In this document: positions 1-6,457 of the stretch, one piece after another | Position numbering within the stretch: the first letter of the stretch is position 1 | How the letters are laid out: each line of letters starts with the position of its first letter | Source: PVC group bacterium | Lineage (GTDB): Bacteria > Verrucomicrobiota > Kiritimatiellia > UBA8416 | Assembly (NCBI GenBank): GCA_003567805.1 | Contig: PWYP01000117.1 | Span: forward strand, 1 to 32,739 | Direction of reading: 5' to 3' | DNA length: 32,739 nucleotides | Program-made: the position numbers and the translations under genes | Notes under the pieces: model-generated | Told to the model about the DNA's origin: nothing | Seen by the model: only the letters and a program-made list of their open reading frames with translations | Database searches by the model: none

Positions 1-41
1 GATCGCAGAGAAGCACAAAGATGCTGGTGGGCTTGGGGGAA

Positions 42-81
42 AATGCTGAAATTGTGAAATGCTGACAAGCTGAAACGGGGA
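42..81 (+). repeat. Period-8 tandem repeat (AATGCTGA type)
   Basis: Five consecutive 8-base units can be read: AATGCTGA, AATTGTGA, AATGCTGA, CAAGCTGA and AACGGGGA. The TGA at the end of each unit recurs every 8 bases and the last unit is degenerate. The array is intergenic. Confidence 0.65.
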
Positions 82-90
82 TGGGAAACC

Positions 91-117
91 GCTAATTTTT
101 CGAATTTTGCTAATTTT
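91..117 (+). repeat. Period-9 tandem repeat (GCTAATTTT type)
   Basis: Three 9-base units follow without a gap: GCTAATTTT, TCGAATTTT, GCTAATTTT. The first and third are identical. A related three-unit array lies at 182-208. Confidence 0.7.
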
Positions 118-125
118 TGGGAACC

Positions 126-149
126 GCAGAATGACGCAGAACACGCAGA
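126..149 (+). repeat. Short GCAGA repeat, spacing 10 then 9
   Basis: GCAGA occurs at 126, 136 and 145, each preceded by C (CGCAGA), with linkers AATGA and AACA. It is a third sequence family with near-9-base spacing within 150 bases. Confidence 0.55.
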
Positions 150-181
150 AGGGAGACTGGTGGGCTGTGGGAGAGGTTAAC

Positions 182-208
182 CGCGAATTTTGCCAATTTG
201 GCGATTTT
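182..208 (+). repeat. Period-9 tandem repeat (CGCGAATTT type)
   Basis: Three 9-base units: CGCGAATTT, TGCCAATTT and GGCGATTTT. They share the xxCxAATTT pattern with the array at 91-117, which suggests a common origin. A T-run and G-rich sequence follow. Confidence 0.6.
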
Positions 209-235
209 TTTTGGGGGTGGTTGGGGGCGGCAGAG

Positions 236-267
236 ACATGGCGACAAAAAAGCACAAAAGGCACAAG
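236..267 (+). repeat. Short GCACAA-type repeat, spacing 8 to 10
   Basis: ACA cores occur at 236, 244, 254 and 263. The last two lie in near-identical GCACAAAAG and GCACAAGGG words. A similar GCACAAAG is at 13-20. The period is less regular than in the neighbouring arrays. Confidence 0.45.
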
Positions 268-473
268 GGAAGCGGGTGGGATTTGGAATGTTAGACAGAA
301 AGATGGGGAATTCTCCTTCGCTAAAGCTTCCCACGTCGCTCTTCCAGTTATGCGGGACAAGATGGAGGACAAGCAGGAAAAACTTATAGGCTCTGTTGGG
401 TTGGGTAGGATGATTCAGACTGGAGCCTGGCGTTCCCGGGTGGTGTGCGCGGGGCGCGTGCCGCCCGTTTTTT

Positions 474-509
474 ATTTTGACCTGATTGACCATTTTGACC
501 TGATTGACG
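474..509 (+). repeat. TTGACC 9-base array, copy 1
   Basis: Four 9-base units: ATTTTGACC, TGATTGACC, ATTTTGACC, TGATTGACG. This is effectively two copies of an 18-base unit. The array is followed by GG and a run of nine or more T. The same type of array, also four units or 36 bases, occurs at 2509, 4131 and 7630. Confidence 0.85.
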
Positions 510-524
510 GTTTTTTTTTGGAGT

Positions 525-574
525 GCGGCAACGAGCGATAGCGACCTTGCCGCTTTGGGATGGCACGGAGTGCC
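525..574. repeat. Pair of small hairpins after the first TTGACC array
   Basis: GCGGCAA (525-531) is complementary to TTGCCGC (547-553) with a 15-base loop. GGCAC (562-566) is complementary to GTGCC (570-574) with a 3-base loop. They lie just before the recognisable DUF4143 coding remnant. They could be part of a repeated element or of the event that truncated that gene. Confidence 0.4.
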
Positions 575-609
575 GGGGTCGGGGATGGGTCGAGCGTTGT
601 GCGTTAAGC

Positions 610-831
610 ATTCGCGTTGATTTTCTTGTGACGCGGGATCAGAAACCGTGTCTTATCGTGGAATGTAAAATGCAGGCAGGTGGTTCCTTGACGGCACTCA
701 ATTATTTTTCTCAACATTTGAAAGTTGATCAGCGCTATATGGTGGTGTTGGCGAGCGGGATTGATCATACTGATCATTCCAGCGGTATCAGGATTGTTTC
801 TGCTGATCGTTTTCTCTCGGTTTTCGTGTAG
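610..831 (+). pseudogene. C-terminal fragment of a DUF4143-type ATP-binding protein
   Basis: About 73 residues resemble the end of AAA+ ATPases of the DUF4143 group, whose C-terminal domain looks like a PD-(D/E)XK nuclease. The visible hallmarks are VDFLVTRDQKP, then LIVECK, then ALNYFSQHLKV, and IRIVSADRFLS near the stop. The VD...ECK spacing fits the PD-(D/E)XK pattern. The frame stays open upstream to an ATG at 523, but that part translates the intergenic repeat and hairpins and has no family resemblance. The N-terminal P-loop, sensor and winged-helix parts are missing. I therefore read it as the 3' remnant of a deleted gene that ends at a natural TAG. Full-length relatives are around 400 residues. 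The family assignment comes from recognising the motif and was not checked by search. Confidence 0.6.
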
Positions 832-882
832 TATTCTCTCGGGGGGAGGCGTTTGGTTCTGCGGGATTGGCCTGAATGGCTT

Positions 883-1187
883 TCAGGAAATCCAATGTGT
901 TGGTGTCGACTGTTTCTGTGTGCAGCATCTGAATTGCTTCTGAGGAATTTTACCCACGACAGAAAGGAAAGTGAGACTTTTTTGTCAATGGATCGCAGAT
1001 TTTGTGCGATTTTCATGACCCCACGCAGGGATAGGTGTTGGCACAAGAGGTTCCAATCCGCTAATGTATCTGCTTCCAATGCGCGTCCCACGATATAGTT
1101 GATGTGTTTTTCACAATCGATAGTTGCCGGATTAACATGCCAGAATAATCCGCTGGAAAAGTCGGTAACAGATAATGTGTTAGGCAC
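883..1187 (-). pseudogene. DUF6922-type small protein, frameshifted
   Basis: A GTG start at 1185-1187 has an AAGGAG ribosome-binding site 8 bases upstream (1196-1201). The product opens with SSGLFWHVNPATIDCEKH and continues with YIVGRALE, TLADWNLL and NLRSIDKKVSLSFLS, typical of DUF6922 proteins. These are roughly 90-100 residue proteins often found next to AbiEii-like nucleotidyltransferase genes. Near position 958-961 the frame must shift by one base. The family-like ending GKIPQKQFRCCTQKQ, with stop at 883-885, is in another frame. The original frame instead runs on into unlikely sequence as far as 774. The simplest reading is a single-base deletion in a decaying gene. A sequencing error is possible. 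No AbiEii-like partner follows; only the DUF4143 remnant lies beyond. Confidence 0.6.
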
Positions 1188-1336
1188 ATGCTTTGCTCCT
1201 TGTCGCTTTACGGGTATCAATTTACTGTTAAGGTATTGGATTGGCATGATTACGATTTGTTTATTGGCATAGGGCGACGAACGATTAAGGGTGGAACTTT
1301 TCAATGCATGGGGAACATGTTGAGGGGGTGGGGGCG

Positions 1337-2458
1337 ATGGTGCCGCGGGAGAAGATGGATCCTACGGTCCGTTTGTTACGGGATACGTATGCGATTACGC
1401 CGGGTTTGCCGTTTTTGCAGCGCGAGTTTGGGTTCTATTCGATGGAACGCTGGGTAGAGGAGGGCATGCCGCAGGATGTCAATTATCGCGAATTGTTTGG
1501 GTACTCCCCGCAAGCAGAGGTGCATTTTGGCGGGTTGGGGTGGTGTGAGGCTGCTTTTTTGCCAGCCTTCGAGGAGAAGGTGCTGGAAGACCGCGGTGAG
1601 CATGAGCTGGTAAAGGATCACGCTGGCAGGCATGTGCTGTGTTTCAAGGGCAGGCGTAGTGGTTTTATGCCCGAGTATGTGGATCATCCGGTCAAGGATA
1701 TGCGGTCATGGGAAGAGCAATGCAAATGGCGTTTGGAACCGACGGATGCGCGACGATTTTCTGATGTAGAAGCAAAAGTGAAAGATAAATCCCCGCGCAT
1801 TGCCAAGGGGATGATGGTGACGCAGAGCCTGATCGGTGGATACATGTATCTACGCAGCTTGATTGGTCCAGGCGATTTGCTCTATAAATTCTACGATGAG
1901 CCGGAGTTGATTCACGATTGCATGCAGACATGGCTGGCATTGGCACAGGCTGTGATCGCAAAACATCAGGAATATGTGACCCTTGACCAAATCTTTATTG
2001 CCGAGGATATCTGTTATAATCATGGTTCCTTGATTTCCCCCGATATGATGCGCGAGTTTCTGTTTCCGTATTACCAGGAACTGCTTGCGTCGACGAAGGC
2101 ACGGCAGCTTGATCGTTCGCGGCATTTATACTTTCAGGTCGATACGGATGGAAATGCGCCGCCTGTCATTCCTTTGTATCAGGAGCTGGGAATGGATGTG
2201 ATGAGTCCGTTCGAGGTGGCCTCGGGCTGTGATGTGGTGGAGATCGGGCGGCAGTATCCCGAACTTGTGATCAGTGGTGGGGTTGACAAGCGTATTCTGG
2301 CAGAAGGCAAAGATGCAATTGACCGGATGATGGATCGCATTTTTCCGGCGATGCAGGCACGAGGGGGATACATTCCAACCTGTGATCATGGTGTGCCCGC
2401 AGAGGTGTCGTACGAGAACTATTTACATTATCGTAAAAGGGCATTGGAGTTTGCGTGA
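1337..2458 (+). CDS. URO-D-like (uroporphyrinogen decarboxylase family) protein
   Basis: The 373-residue product belongs to the URO-D-like TIM-barrel family, which includes uroporphyrinogen decarboxylase and corrinoid methyltransferases. Visible signatures are IAEDICYNHGSLISP in the middle, then GMDVMSPFEVASGCDV, the GGVDKRILAEGKDAI strand-loop, and GGYIPTCDHGVP near the C terminus. I prefer the ATG at 1337 (MVPREKMDPT) because G-rich sequence precedes it and relatives begin this way. In-frame ATGs at 1304 and 1355 are alternatives. No heme-biosynthesis gene lies nearby. Stand-alone URO-D-like paralogues of this type are numerous in PVC genomes and usually have no known substrate, so heme synthesis is not implied. 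It precedes the secreted beta-helix and esterase genes on the same strand, separated by a TTGACC array. Confidence 0.85.
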   Translation: MVPREKMDPTVRLLRDTYAITPGLPFLQREFGFYSMERWVEEGMPQDVNYRELFGYSPQAEVHFGGLGWCEAAFLPAFEEKVLEDRGEHELVKDHAGRHVLCFKGRRSGFMPEYVDHPVKDMRSWEEQCKWRLEPTDARRFSDVEAKVKDKSPRIAKGMMVTQSLIGGYMYLRSLIGPGDLLYKFYDEPELIHDCMQTWLALAQAVIAKHQEYVTLDQIFIAEDICYNHGSLISPDMMREFLFPYYQELLASTKARQLDRSRHLYFQVDTDGNAPPVIPLYQELGMDVMSPFEVASGCDVVEIGRQYPELVISGGVDKRILAEGKDAIDRMMDRIFPAMQARGGYIPTCDHGVPAEVSYENYLHYRKRALEFA

Positions 2459-2508
2459 GGCTTGCAGGCGTGGAATACTGTGTATGGTTTTGGGGTTGCT
2501 AGAGTGCT

Positions 2509-2544
2509 GGGGTGACCAGATTGACCATATTGACCGGATTGACT
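2509..2544 (+). repeat. TTGACC 9-base array, copy 2
   Basis: Four 9-base units: GGGGTGACC, AGATTGACC, ATATTGACC and GGATTGACT. The array ends 26 bases before the start codon of the beta-helix gene, in its likely leader. The outer units are more degenerate than the inner ones. Confidence 0.85.
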
Positions 2545-2570
2545 TTTGAGCCGTGGGGAGGAAGCGCGAT

Positions 2571-4109
2571 ATGTGCAGGAGAATTTTGTGGTTCATATTT
2601 GTGGTTGGAATTGTCGGGGGAGTTGTGCATGCGGAGGAGGGGAAAATGTCTGTGGTTACTTATGAGGCGTTTGGTGCTGTTGGAGATGGCAAGACGGATG
2701 ATTTTGATGCCATTGTGAAAGCGCATGCGTATGCGAATAAAAATAATCTGCCGGTTAGAGTTAATGACGATGCCACCTACTATATCGGAGGAAAAGACCA
2801 GACGGCTGTCATTCAGACGGATACGGAATTCGGGAAGGCGCAGTTTTTGATTGATGACAGGGCTTTGGAGAACATCCGCGCACATGTATTCATGGCGCGC
2901 TCCTCGCATAAACCTGTCACGTTGGAAGGGTTGGAATCGTTGCGGCGTAGTCAGGCAAAAATTGACGTTACGCTTCCCGGTTCGAGCGTCGTTGTTGTGC
3001 GGGATCGCAATGTCATGCGGTACATCCGCCGTGGCAACAATCAGGATGACGGTTCTCCACAAACCGATATGTTTCTGGTTGATGCCCAAGGCAATGTGGA
3101 TCCAAATACACCCATCATCTGGGATTTCGCGCAAGTTACCCAAGCAACCGCGCATCCTCTCGATGCAGTTACCTTGCGTATTAGCGGAGGACGCTTTACG
3201 ACGATCGCGAATCAAGCCGAGTCCAAGTATAACTATCATGCCCGGGGCATTGCTATCCGCCGCTCGAATGTAGTCGTCGACGGAATCGAGCATCGCGTCA
3301 CGGGCGAGGGGGAGCATGGCGCACCGTATGTAGGTTTTCTGCATATATCCGATTGCGCAAATGTCACGGTCAAGAACAGTGTGTTTACGGGACGCAGGTT
3401 TTATATGACAATTGGCAGTGCGGGCAGACCTGTGCCGATGGGATCTTATGATATAGGGGTAAATCGGGTTCTGAATATCTCATTTATCAATTGCAGCCAG
3501 ACGAACGATATCAAGGATCGCACCTTCTGGGGTATTATGGGCACCAACAATAACAAGAATTTCCTGCTCGAGAATTGTACGTTTTCGCGTTTTGACGCAC
3601 ATCAGGGGGTTGCTAATGCCTCCATTCGTAATTCACGGCTTGGGCACTCGGGTGTTCGCTTGATTGGCCATGGCACGTTTCTGATGGAAAACACAACCGT
3701 TTATGCGAATGAGCTGATCGGTTTGCGTGGGGACTATGGCAGCACTTGGCACGGGGATATTATAATCCGCGATTGCAAGTTCGTGCCGCAGGGGCGTCGG
3801 CAAGGAGCATTGCAACTGATTGGCGGGTCCAATGATGGTCAACATGATTTCGGATATACTTGTTATATGCCGACGCGCATCACGATTGAGAATCTGCACA
3901 TTGATGATGCGGATCGCGGCGATGATTATCGCGGCCCGACGATTTTTGCGAATTTCAATCCGGCGTTCACGGATGATTCTTATGAACAGCCGTTTCCCTA
4001 TATTGTGACGCGCGAAGTTGTTTTGCGTAATGTGACCACTGCCAGTGGCAAGCCGCTGCGTGTGAGTGACAATATGCACATGTTTAAGAATGTGTTAATT
4101 CAGCAATAG
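2571..4109 (+). CDS. Secreted right-handed beta-helix (pectate-lyase-like) protein
   Basis: The 512-residue product starts with a signal peptide: basic MCRR, a hydrophobic stretch to about residue 20, then VHA and the acidic EEG. It continues with YEAFGAVGDGKTDDFDAI, the hallmark opening of the pectate-lyase superfamily fold (glycoside hydrolase 28/pectate lyase 3 type). Asn- and Val-rich repeats such as NVTVKNSVFTG, NISFINCSQ and NFLLENCTFS mark successive beta-helix coils. The ATG at 2571 has GGGGAGG 9 bases upstream. A GTG at 2553 would disrupt the signal peptide. The protein is probably exported and binds or cleaves a polysaccharide. The catalytic class cannot be read from the sequence. 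The SASA esterase just downstream suggests a shared, acetylated substrate. Confidence 0.85.
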   Translation: MCRRILWFIFVVGIVGGVVHAEEGKMSVVTYEAFGAVGDGKTDDFDAIVKAHAYANKNNLPVRVNDDATYYIGGKDQTAVIQTDTEFGKAQFLIDDRALENIRAHVFMARSSHKPVTLEGLESLRRSQAKIDVTLPGSSVVVVRDRNVMRYIRRGNNQDDGSPQTDMFLVDAQGNVDPNTPIIWDFAQVTQATAHPLDAVTLRISGGRFTTIANQAESKYNYHARGIAIRRSNVVVDGIEHRVTGEGEHGAPYVGFLHISDCANVTVKNSVFTGRRFYMTIGSAGRPVPMGSYDIGVNRVLNISFINCSQTNDIKDRTFWGIMGTNNNKNFLLENCTFSRFDAHQGVANASIRNSRLGHSGVRLIGHGTFLMENTTVYANELIGLRGDYGSTWHGDIIIRDCKFVPQGRRQGALQLIGGSNDGQHDFGYTCYMPTRITIENLHIDDADRGDDYRGPTIFANFNPAFTDDSYEQPFPYIVTREVVLRNVTTASGKPLRVSDNMHMFKNVLIQQ

Positions 4110-4130
4110 GAAGATGTGCGATTTTATGGG

Positions 4131-4166
4131 ATTGTGATCACATTGACTCTATTGACCTAATTGACT
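4131..4166 (+). repeat. TTGACC 9-base array, copy 3
   Basis: Units ACATTGACT, CTATTGACC and TAATTGACT (4140-4166) are clear. A fourth, degenerate unit, ATTGTGATC, precedes them. The array abuts the GGGAGGAG ribosome-binding site of the esterase gene. Confidence 0.8.
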
Positions 4167-4180
4167 GGGAGGAGAGAAAA

Positions 4181-4969
4181 ATGATGATTCGAAGATGGTT
4201 GTCCCGTTTGTTGGTGTGTGGTTTTGTGTTCGTTGGCAGTAGCTTGATTGCGGAGGATGTTGTGATGTCTGATGTGCCGAGTGATTTGCATATTTATCTT
4301 TTGATTGGTCAGTCTAATATGGCGGGGCGGGCACCGTTGACCGATGAAGTGTCTGGTGTTATCGATCGATGTTTTTTGTTGAATGGACAAGACGAATGGG
4401 AGCCTGCCCAAAATCCGCTTAATCGGTATTCCACGATCCGCAAGGGGCTCGGGATGCAGAGGTTGGGGCCTGGTTACTCTTTTGCCAAAGCGATGTTGGC
4501 GCAGGATGCGCACATCCAGATCGGTTTGGTGGTGAATGCCCTCGGGGGATCGAGCATCCGGGAGTGGGAAAAAGGTTCCAAAGCTTATGACGATGCCATT
4601 CGACGGACGCGCAAGGCAATGGAGAGCGGTGAGCTAAAGGGCATTTTATGGCATCAAGGCGAGTCTGATTCGAGCGATGCGCAATATCTGGATAAACTTG
4701 CGGTCCTGATTGCGAACCTCCGTGCAGATCTCAATTCGCCAGATCTTCCCTTCGTTGCCGGGCAGGTATTGTACGATCCCGAAACCCGTGCGCACACGAA
4801 ACAGATTAATGAGATTTTAGCCGCGCTTCCCAATGCAGTGCCATTTACAGGTTGTGTCATGTCGGATGGACTGACGTCCTTCGATAATTTGCACTTCGAT
4901 ACCAGAAGCGCATTGCTTCTGGGAGAACGGTATGCCGAGGAAATGCTGCGTATCCTAACGTTGGAATGA
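4181..4969 (+). CDS. Secreted SASA-type carbohydrate esterase
   Basis: The 262-residue product has a signal peptide ending near residue 24 (SSLIA, then EDVV). It carries the SGNH/SASA hydrolase blocks: GQSNMAG at 43-49 with the nucleophile Ser45, GLVVNALGGSSIREW, WHQGESD at 157-163, and DNLHFDT near 235 with the Asp-x-x-His pair completing the catalytic triad. The family (sialate O-acetylesterase or CE6-like, formerly DUF303) removes acetyl groups from sugars such as xylan or sialic acid; the substrate here is unknown. A GGGAGGAGAG ribosome-binding site precedes the ATG at 4181, with a second ATG immediately after. It follows the beta-helix gene by 71 bases, which suggests co-expression. Confidence 0.9.
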   Translation: MMIRRWLSRLLVCGFVFVGSSLIAEDVVMSDVPSDLHIYLLIGQSNMAGRAPLTDEVSGVIDRCFLLNGQDEWEPAQNPLNRYSTIRKGLGMQRLGPGYSFAKAMLAQDAHIQIGLVVNALGGSSIREWEKGSKAYDDAIRRTRKAMESGELKGILWHQGESDSSDAQYLDKLAVLIANLRADLNSPDLPFVAGQVLYDPETRAHTKQINEILAALPNAVPFTGCVMSDGLTSFDNLHFDTRSALLLGERYAEEMLRILTLE

Positions 4970-5009
4970 TAAACTGATTGTGCATTCGAATCGCTCATAA
5001 TAGTCATGG

Positions 5010-5657
5010 ATGGTTTATATGAGGTTGATGTTGATTAGACATGCGGAGTCAATGGGGAATGCGACGGGAGAATACTCGACGGCCATTGCTGACTCGCTCT
5101 CGCCACGAGGTCATGAGCAGGCACATACGTTGGCGGACTCGCTACAAGCATGGAATTTTGCGAAGATTATTTGCAGTCCGCTCGAACGCACGCGCGATAC
5201 TATTAAACCGTATCTGGAGGCAACGGGGCAACGTGCGGAACTCTGGCCGGAAATAGCCGAAGCCTGCTGGCATGATGTACGTGAAGAGCCCGCTGTACGC
5301 TGGCGTCCGCAGCCAGCACCACCACTGCCGAAGGCGTACGCGGAACTGTTTTACTATCGTGCTGATCATGCCGTGCGGCACACGGAACCGGAAACATTCG
5401 GGGAGGGGCTTTGTCGAGTGCACACCGCGGTTGATATGCTCCGGGAAATGTCGCGAAATACGGATGGAACGGTATTGATGATCATTCATGGACATTTTAT
5501 TCGCGAGGTATTGAATCTTTTACTCGATACGCGCAGCATGAATCCGTTTCATCATGTAAATTGCGGCATGACGCTTTTGGAATATCAAGGGGTATGGGCG
5601 ATGGAGTTTTGCAACCGTTTGATTTCTGGCATGGATTCGATGGATGTGATAGGCTGA
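5010..5657 (+). CDS. Histidine phosphatase (phosphoglycerate mutase-like)
   Basis: The 215-residue product has the RHAES phospho-histidine motif (residues 10-14, His11), the ICSPLERTRDTI block with the phosphate-binding Arg, and the second catalytic His in IIHGHFIREVL (His160). These define the histidine phosphatase superfamily, branch 1. Members dephosphorylate small metabolites or, less often, proteins. No substrate can be assigned here. There is no signal peptide, so it is probably cytoplasmic. The start is uncertain: ATG at 5010 or 5019, neither with a strong ribosome-binding site. The gene lies 40 bases after the esterase gene and may be in the same transcript. Confidence 0.8.
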   Translation: MVYMRLMLIRHAESMGNATGEYSTAIADSLSPRGHEQAHTLADSLQAWNFAKIICSPLERTRDTIKPYLEATGQRAELWPEIAEACWHDVREEPAVRWRPQPAPPLPKAYAELFYYRADHAVRHTEPETFGEGLCRVHTAVDMLREMSRNTDGTVLMIIHGHFIREVLNLLLDTRSMNPFHHVNCGMTLLEYQGVWAMEFCNRLISGMDSMDVIG

Positions 5658-5732
5658 TTTCAGCTGTTGGGGTTTTTAGATGATGCGGGAGTGAAACTTG
5701 GGTTTTAGCGGTGGGAGTTGGGTTGACGATTA

Positions 5733-5863
5733 CGGGCGGCGATTACGATGGACGATCCGCCTCCGCGCTTCGCTTGCTGCTACGGCGGGACAGGTTGGTG
5801 CTTCGCTCTCCCATGTCCGCCGTAGCTTCAGCGAAGGTGGATCGTAATCCGTAATCGTCGCCC
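5733..5863. repeat. Large imperfect inverted repeat (REP/BIME-like)
   Basis: The left arm begins near 5733 (GGGCGGCGATTACG, then ACGATCCGCC, then CTACGGCGGGACA). It is the near reverse complement of the right arm ending at 5863 (TGTCCGCCGTAGC, then GGTGGATCGTAATC, then GTCGCCC). The arms are about 50-55 bases with mismatches and small indels, around a central segment near 5795-5812. GATTACG-type words recur in both arms. The element fills most of the 279-base gap between the phosphatase and the PrcB-like gene. It could form a long cruciform or RNA hairpin and may also end transcription. No coding frame is supported in the gap. Confidence 0.7.
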
Positions 5864-5936
5864 GCTATCGTGAACCGAAAAGGAAAGCAAATGTGGTGTT
5901 AACGGGTGAAGTTGCAGGATTGAATAGGAGGAGATT

Positions 5937-6419
5937 ATGGAAAATATATATGTTTCATTGATCGTGGCTGTATTTTTCTGTGCAATTGGTTGTGTTCTGG
6001 CTGAGACAAATGGCGCGGAAGAGGCCGCGCCGCCACCTTGGCGTGTTATCTCACAAGGCGCGAATTCTCGTATTGAGGAGGCCACCCAGGAAGTGTTCCA
6101 ATCTGAAGATGCGTGGCGTGACTGGTGGCGGCGTCATAATGCCGTGGTAGAATACGTGAATGGAAAGACCGTAGAACCAGATCCTCCAGAAGTTGACTTT
6201 TCAAAGGAAACGGTTCTTGCCGTTACGATCGGGATGCGCTCTACGGGCGGGCATGCTGTGGCGTTTACGGGGGTTGACTACGAAGGTGACACCTTGGTCG
6301 CGACGCTTCGTTACACATCACCGGGGCCCGATGACATGGTGACCATGGCACTAACCGCACCTTACGCCATCATTGCCGTGCCCAAGCATGAGGGGCCGGT
6401 ACGGTTTGACGATAAATAG
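5937..6419 (+). CDS. PrcB C-terminal-domain exported protein
   Basis: The 160-residue product has an N-terminal hydrophobic segment (residues 5-22) ending in CAIGCVLAE. It could be cleaved by signal peptidase I or, less typically, act as a lipobox (AIGC). The C-terminal half matches the PrcB C-terminal domain: VDFSKETVLAVTIGMRSTGG, then a beta strand with LRYTSPGPDDMVTMALTAPYAIIAVPK and VRF near the end. This domain was named from the treponemal PrcB subunit of a protease complex. Here no subtilisin-like PrcA neighbour is visible, so it is an orphan. The start has a strong GGAGGAG ribosome-binding site. Its role is unknown beyond being probably extracytoplasmic. Confidence 0.75.
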   Translation: MENIYVSLIVAVFFCAIGCVLAETNGAEEAAPPPWRVISQGANSRIEEATQEVFQSEDAWRDWWRRHNAVVEYVNGKTVEPDPPEVDFSKETVLAVTIGMRSTGGHAVAFTGVDYEGDTLVATLRYTSPGPDDMVTMALTAPYAIIAVPKHEGPVRFDDK

Positions 6420-6457
6420 ATTACGATTAGGTGTAGCCTTGCGTTAGGGTTTTAGGC

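Larger units (their letters stand above)
1..609. other. Non-coding, repeat-rich intergenic stretch
   Basis: No open reading frame here looks like a protein. The possible frames on both strands are low-complexity translations of repeats, rich in Trp/Gly on one strand and Pro/His/Arg on the other. The stretch is a patchwork of short sequences repeated every 8 or 9 bases (listed separately), a segment around 311-366 resembling part of the inverted repeat near 5.8 kb, and a TTGACC array at 474-509. Small hairpins follow at 525-574. I see no clear promoter or RNA gene in it. Confidence 0.7.

Noticed and set aside
474..509. TTGACC units as a series of -35 promoter boxes
   Set aside because: No -10 boxes at proper spacing recur with them, and the arrays have a fixed 9-base step that promoters do not require.
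107..541. Open frames on both strands across the first 540 bases
   Set aside because: The translations are low-complexity reflections of the micro-repeats, without ribosome-binding sites or family resemblance.
2499..3344. Long open frame on the minus strand opposite the beta-helix gene
   Set aside because: It is a shadow of a clearly coding plus-strand gene with signal peptide and family motifs; the antisense product resembles nothing.
6420..6457. Hairpin with AGCCT/AGGCT between the convergent PrcB-like and oxidoreductase genes as a terminator
   Set aside because: The stem is only five base pairs with a long loop and no adequate T-run.
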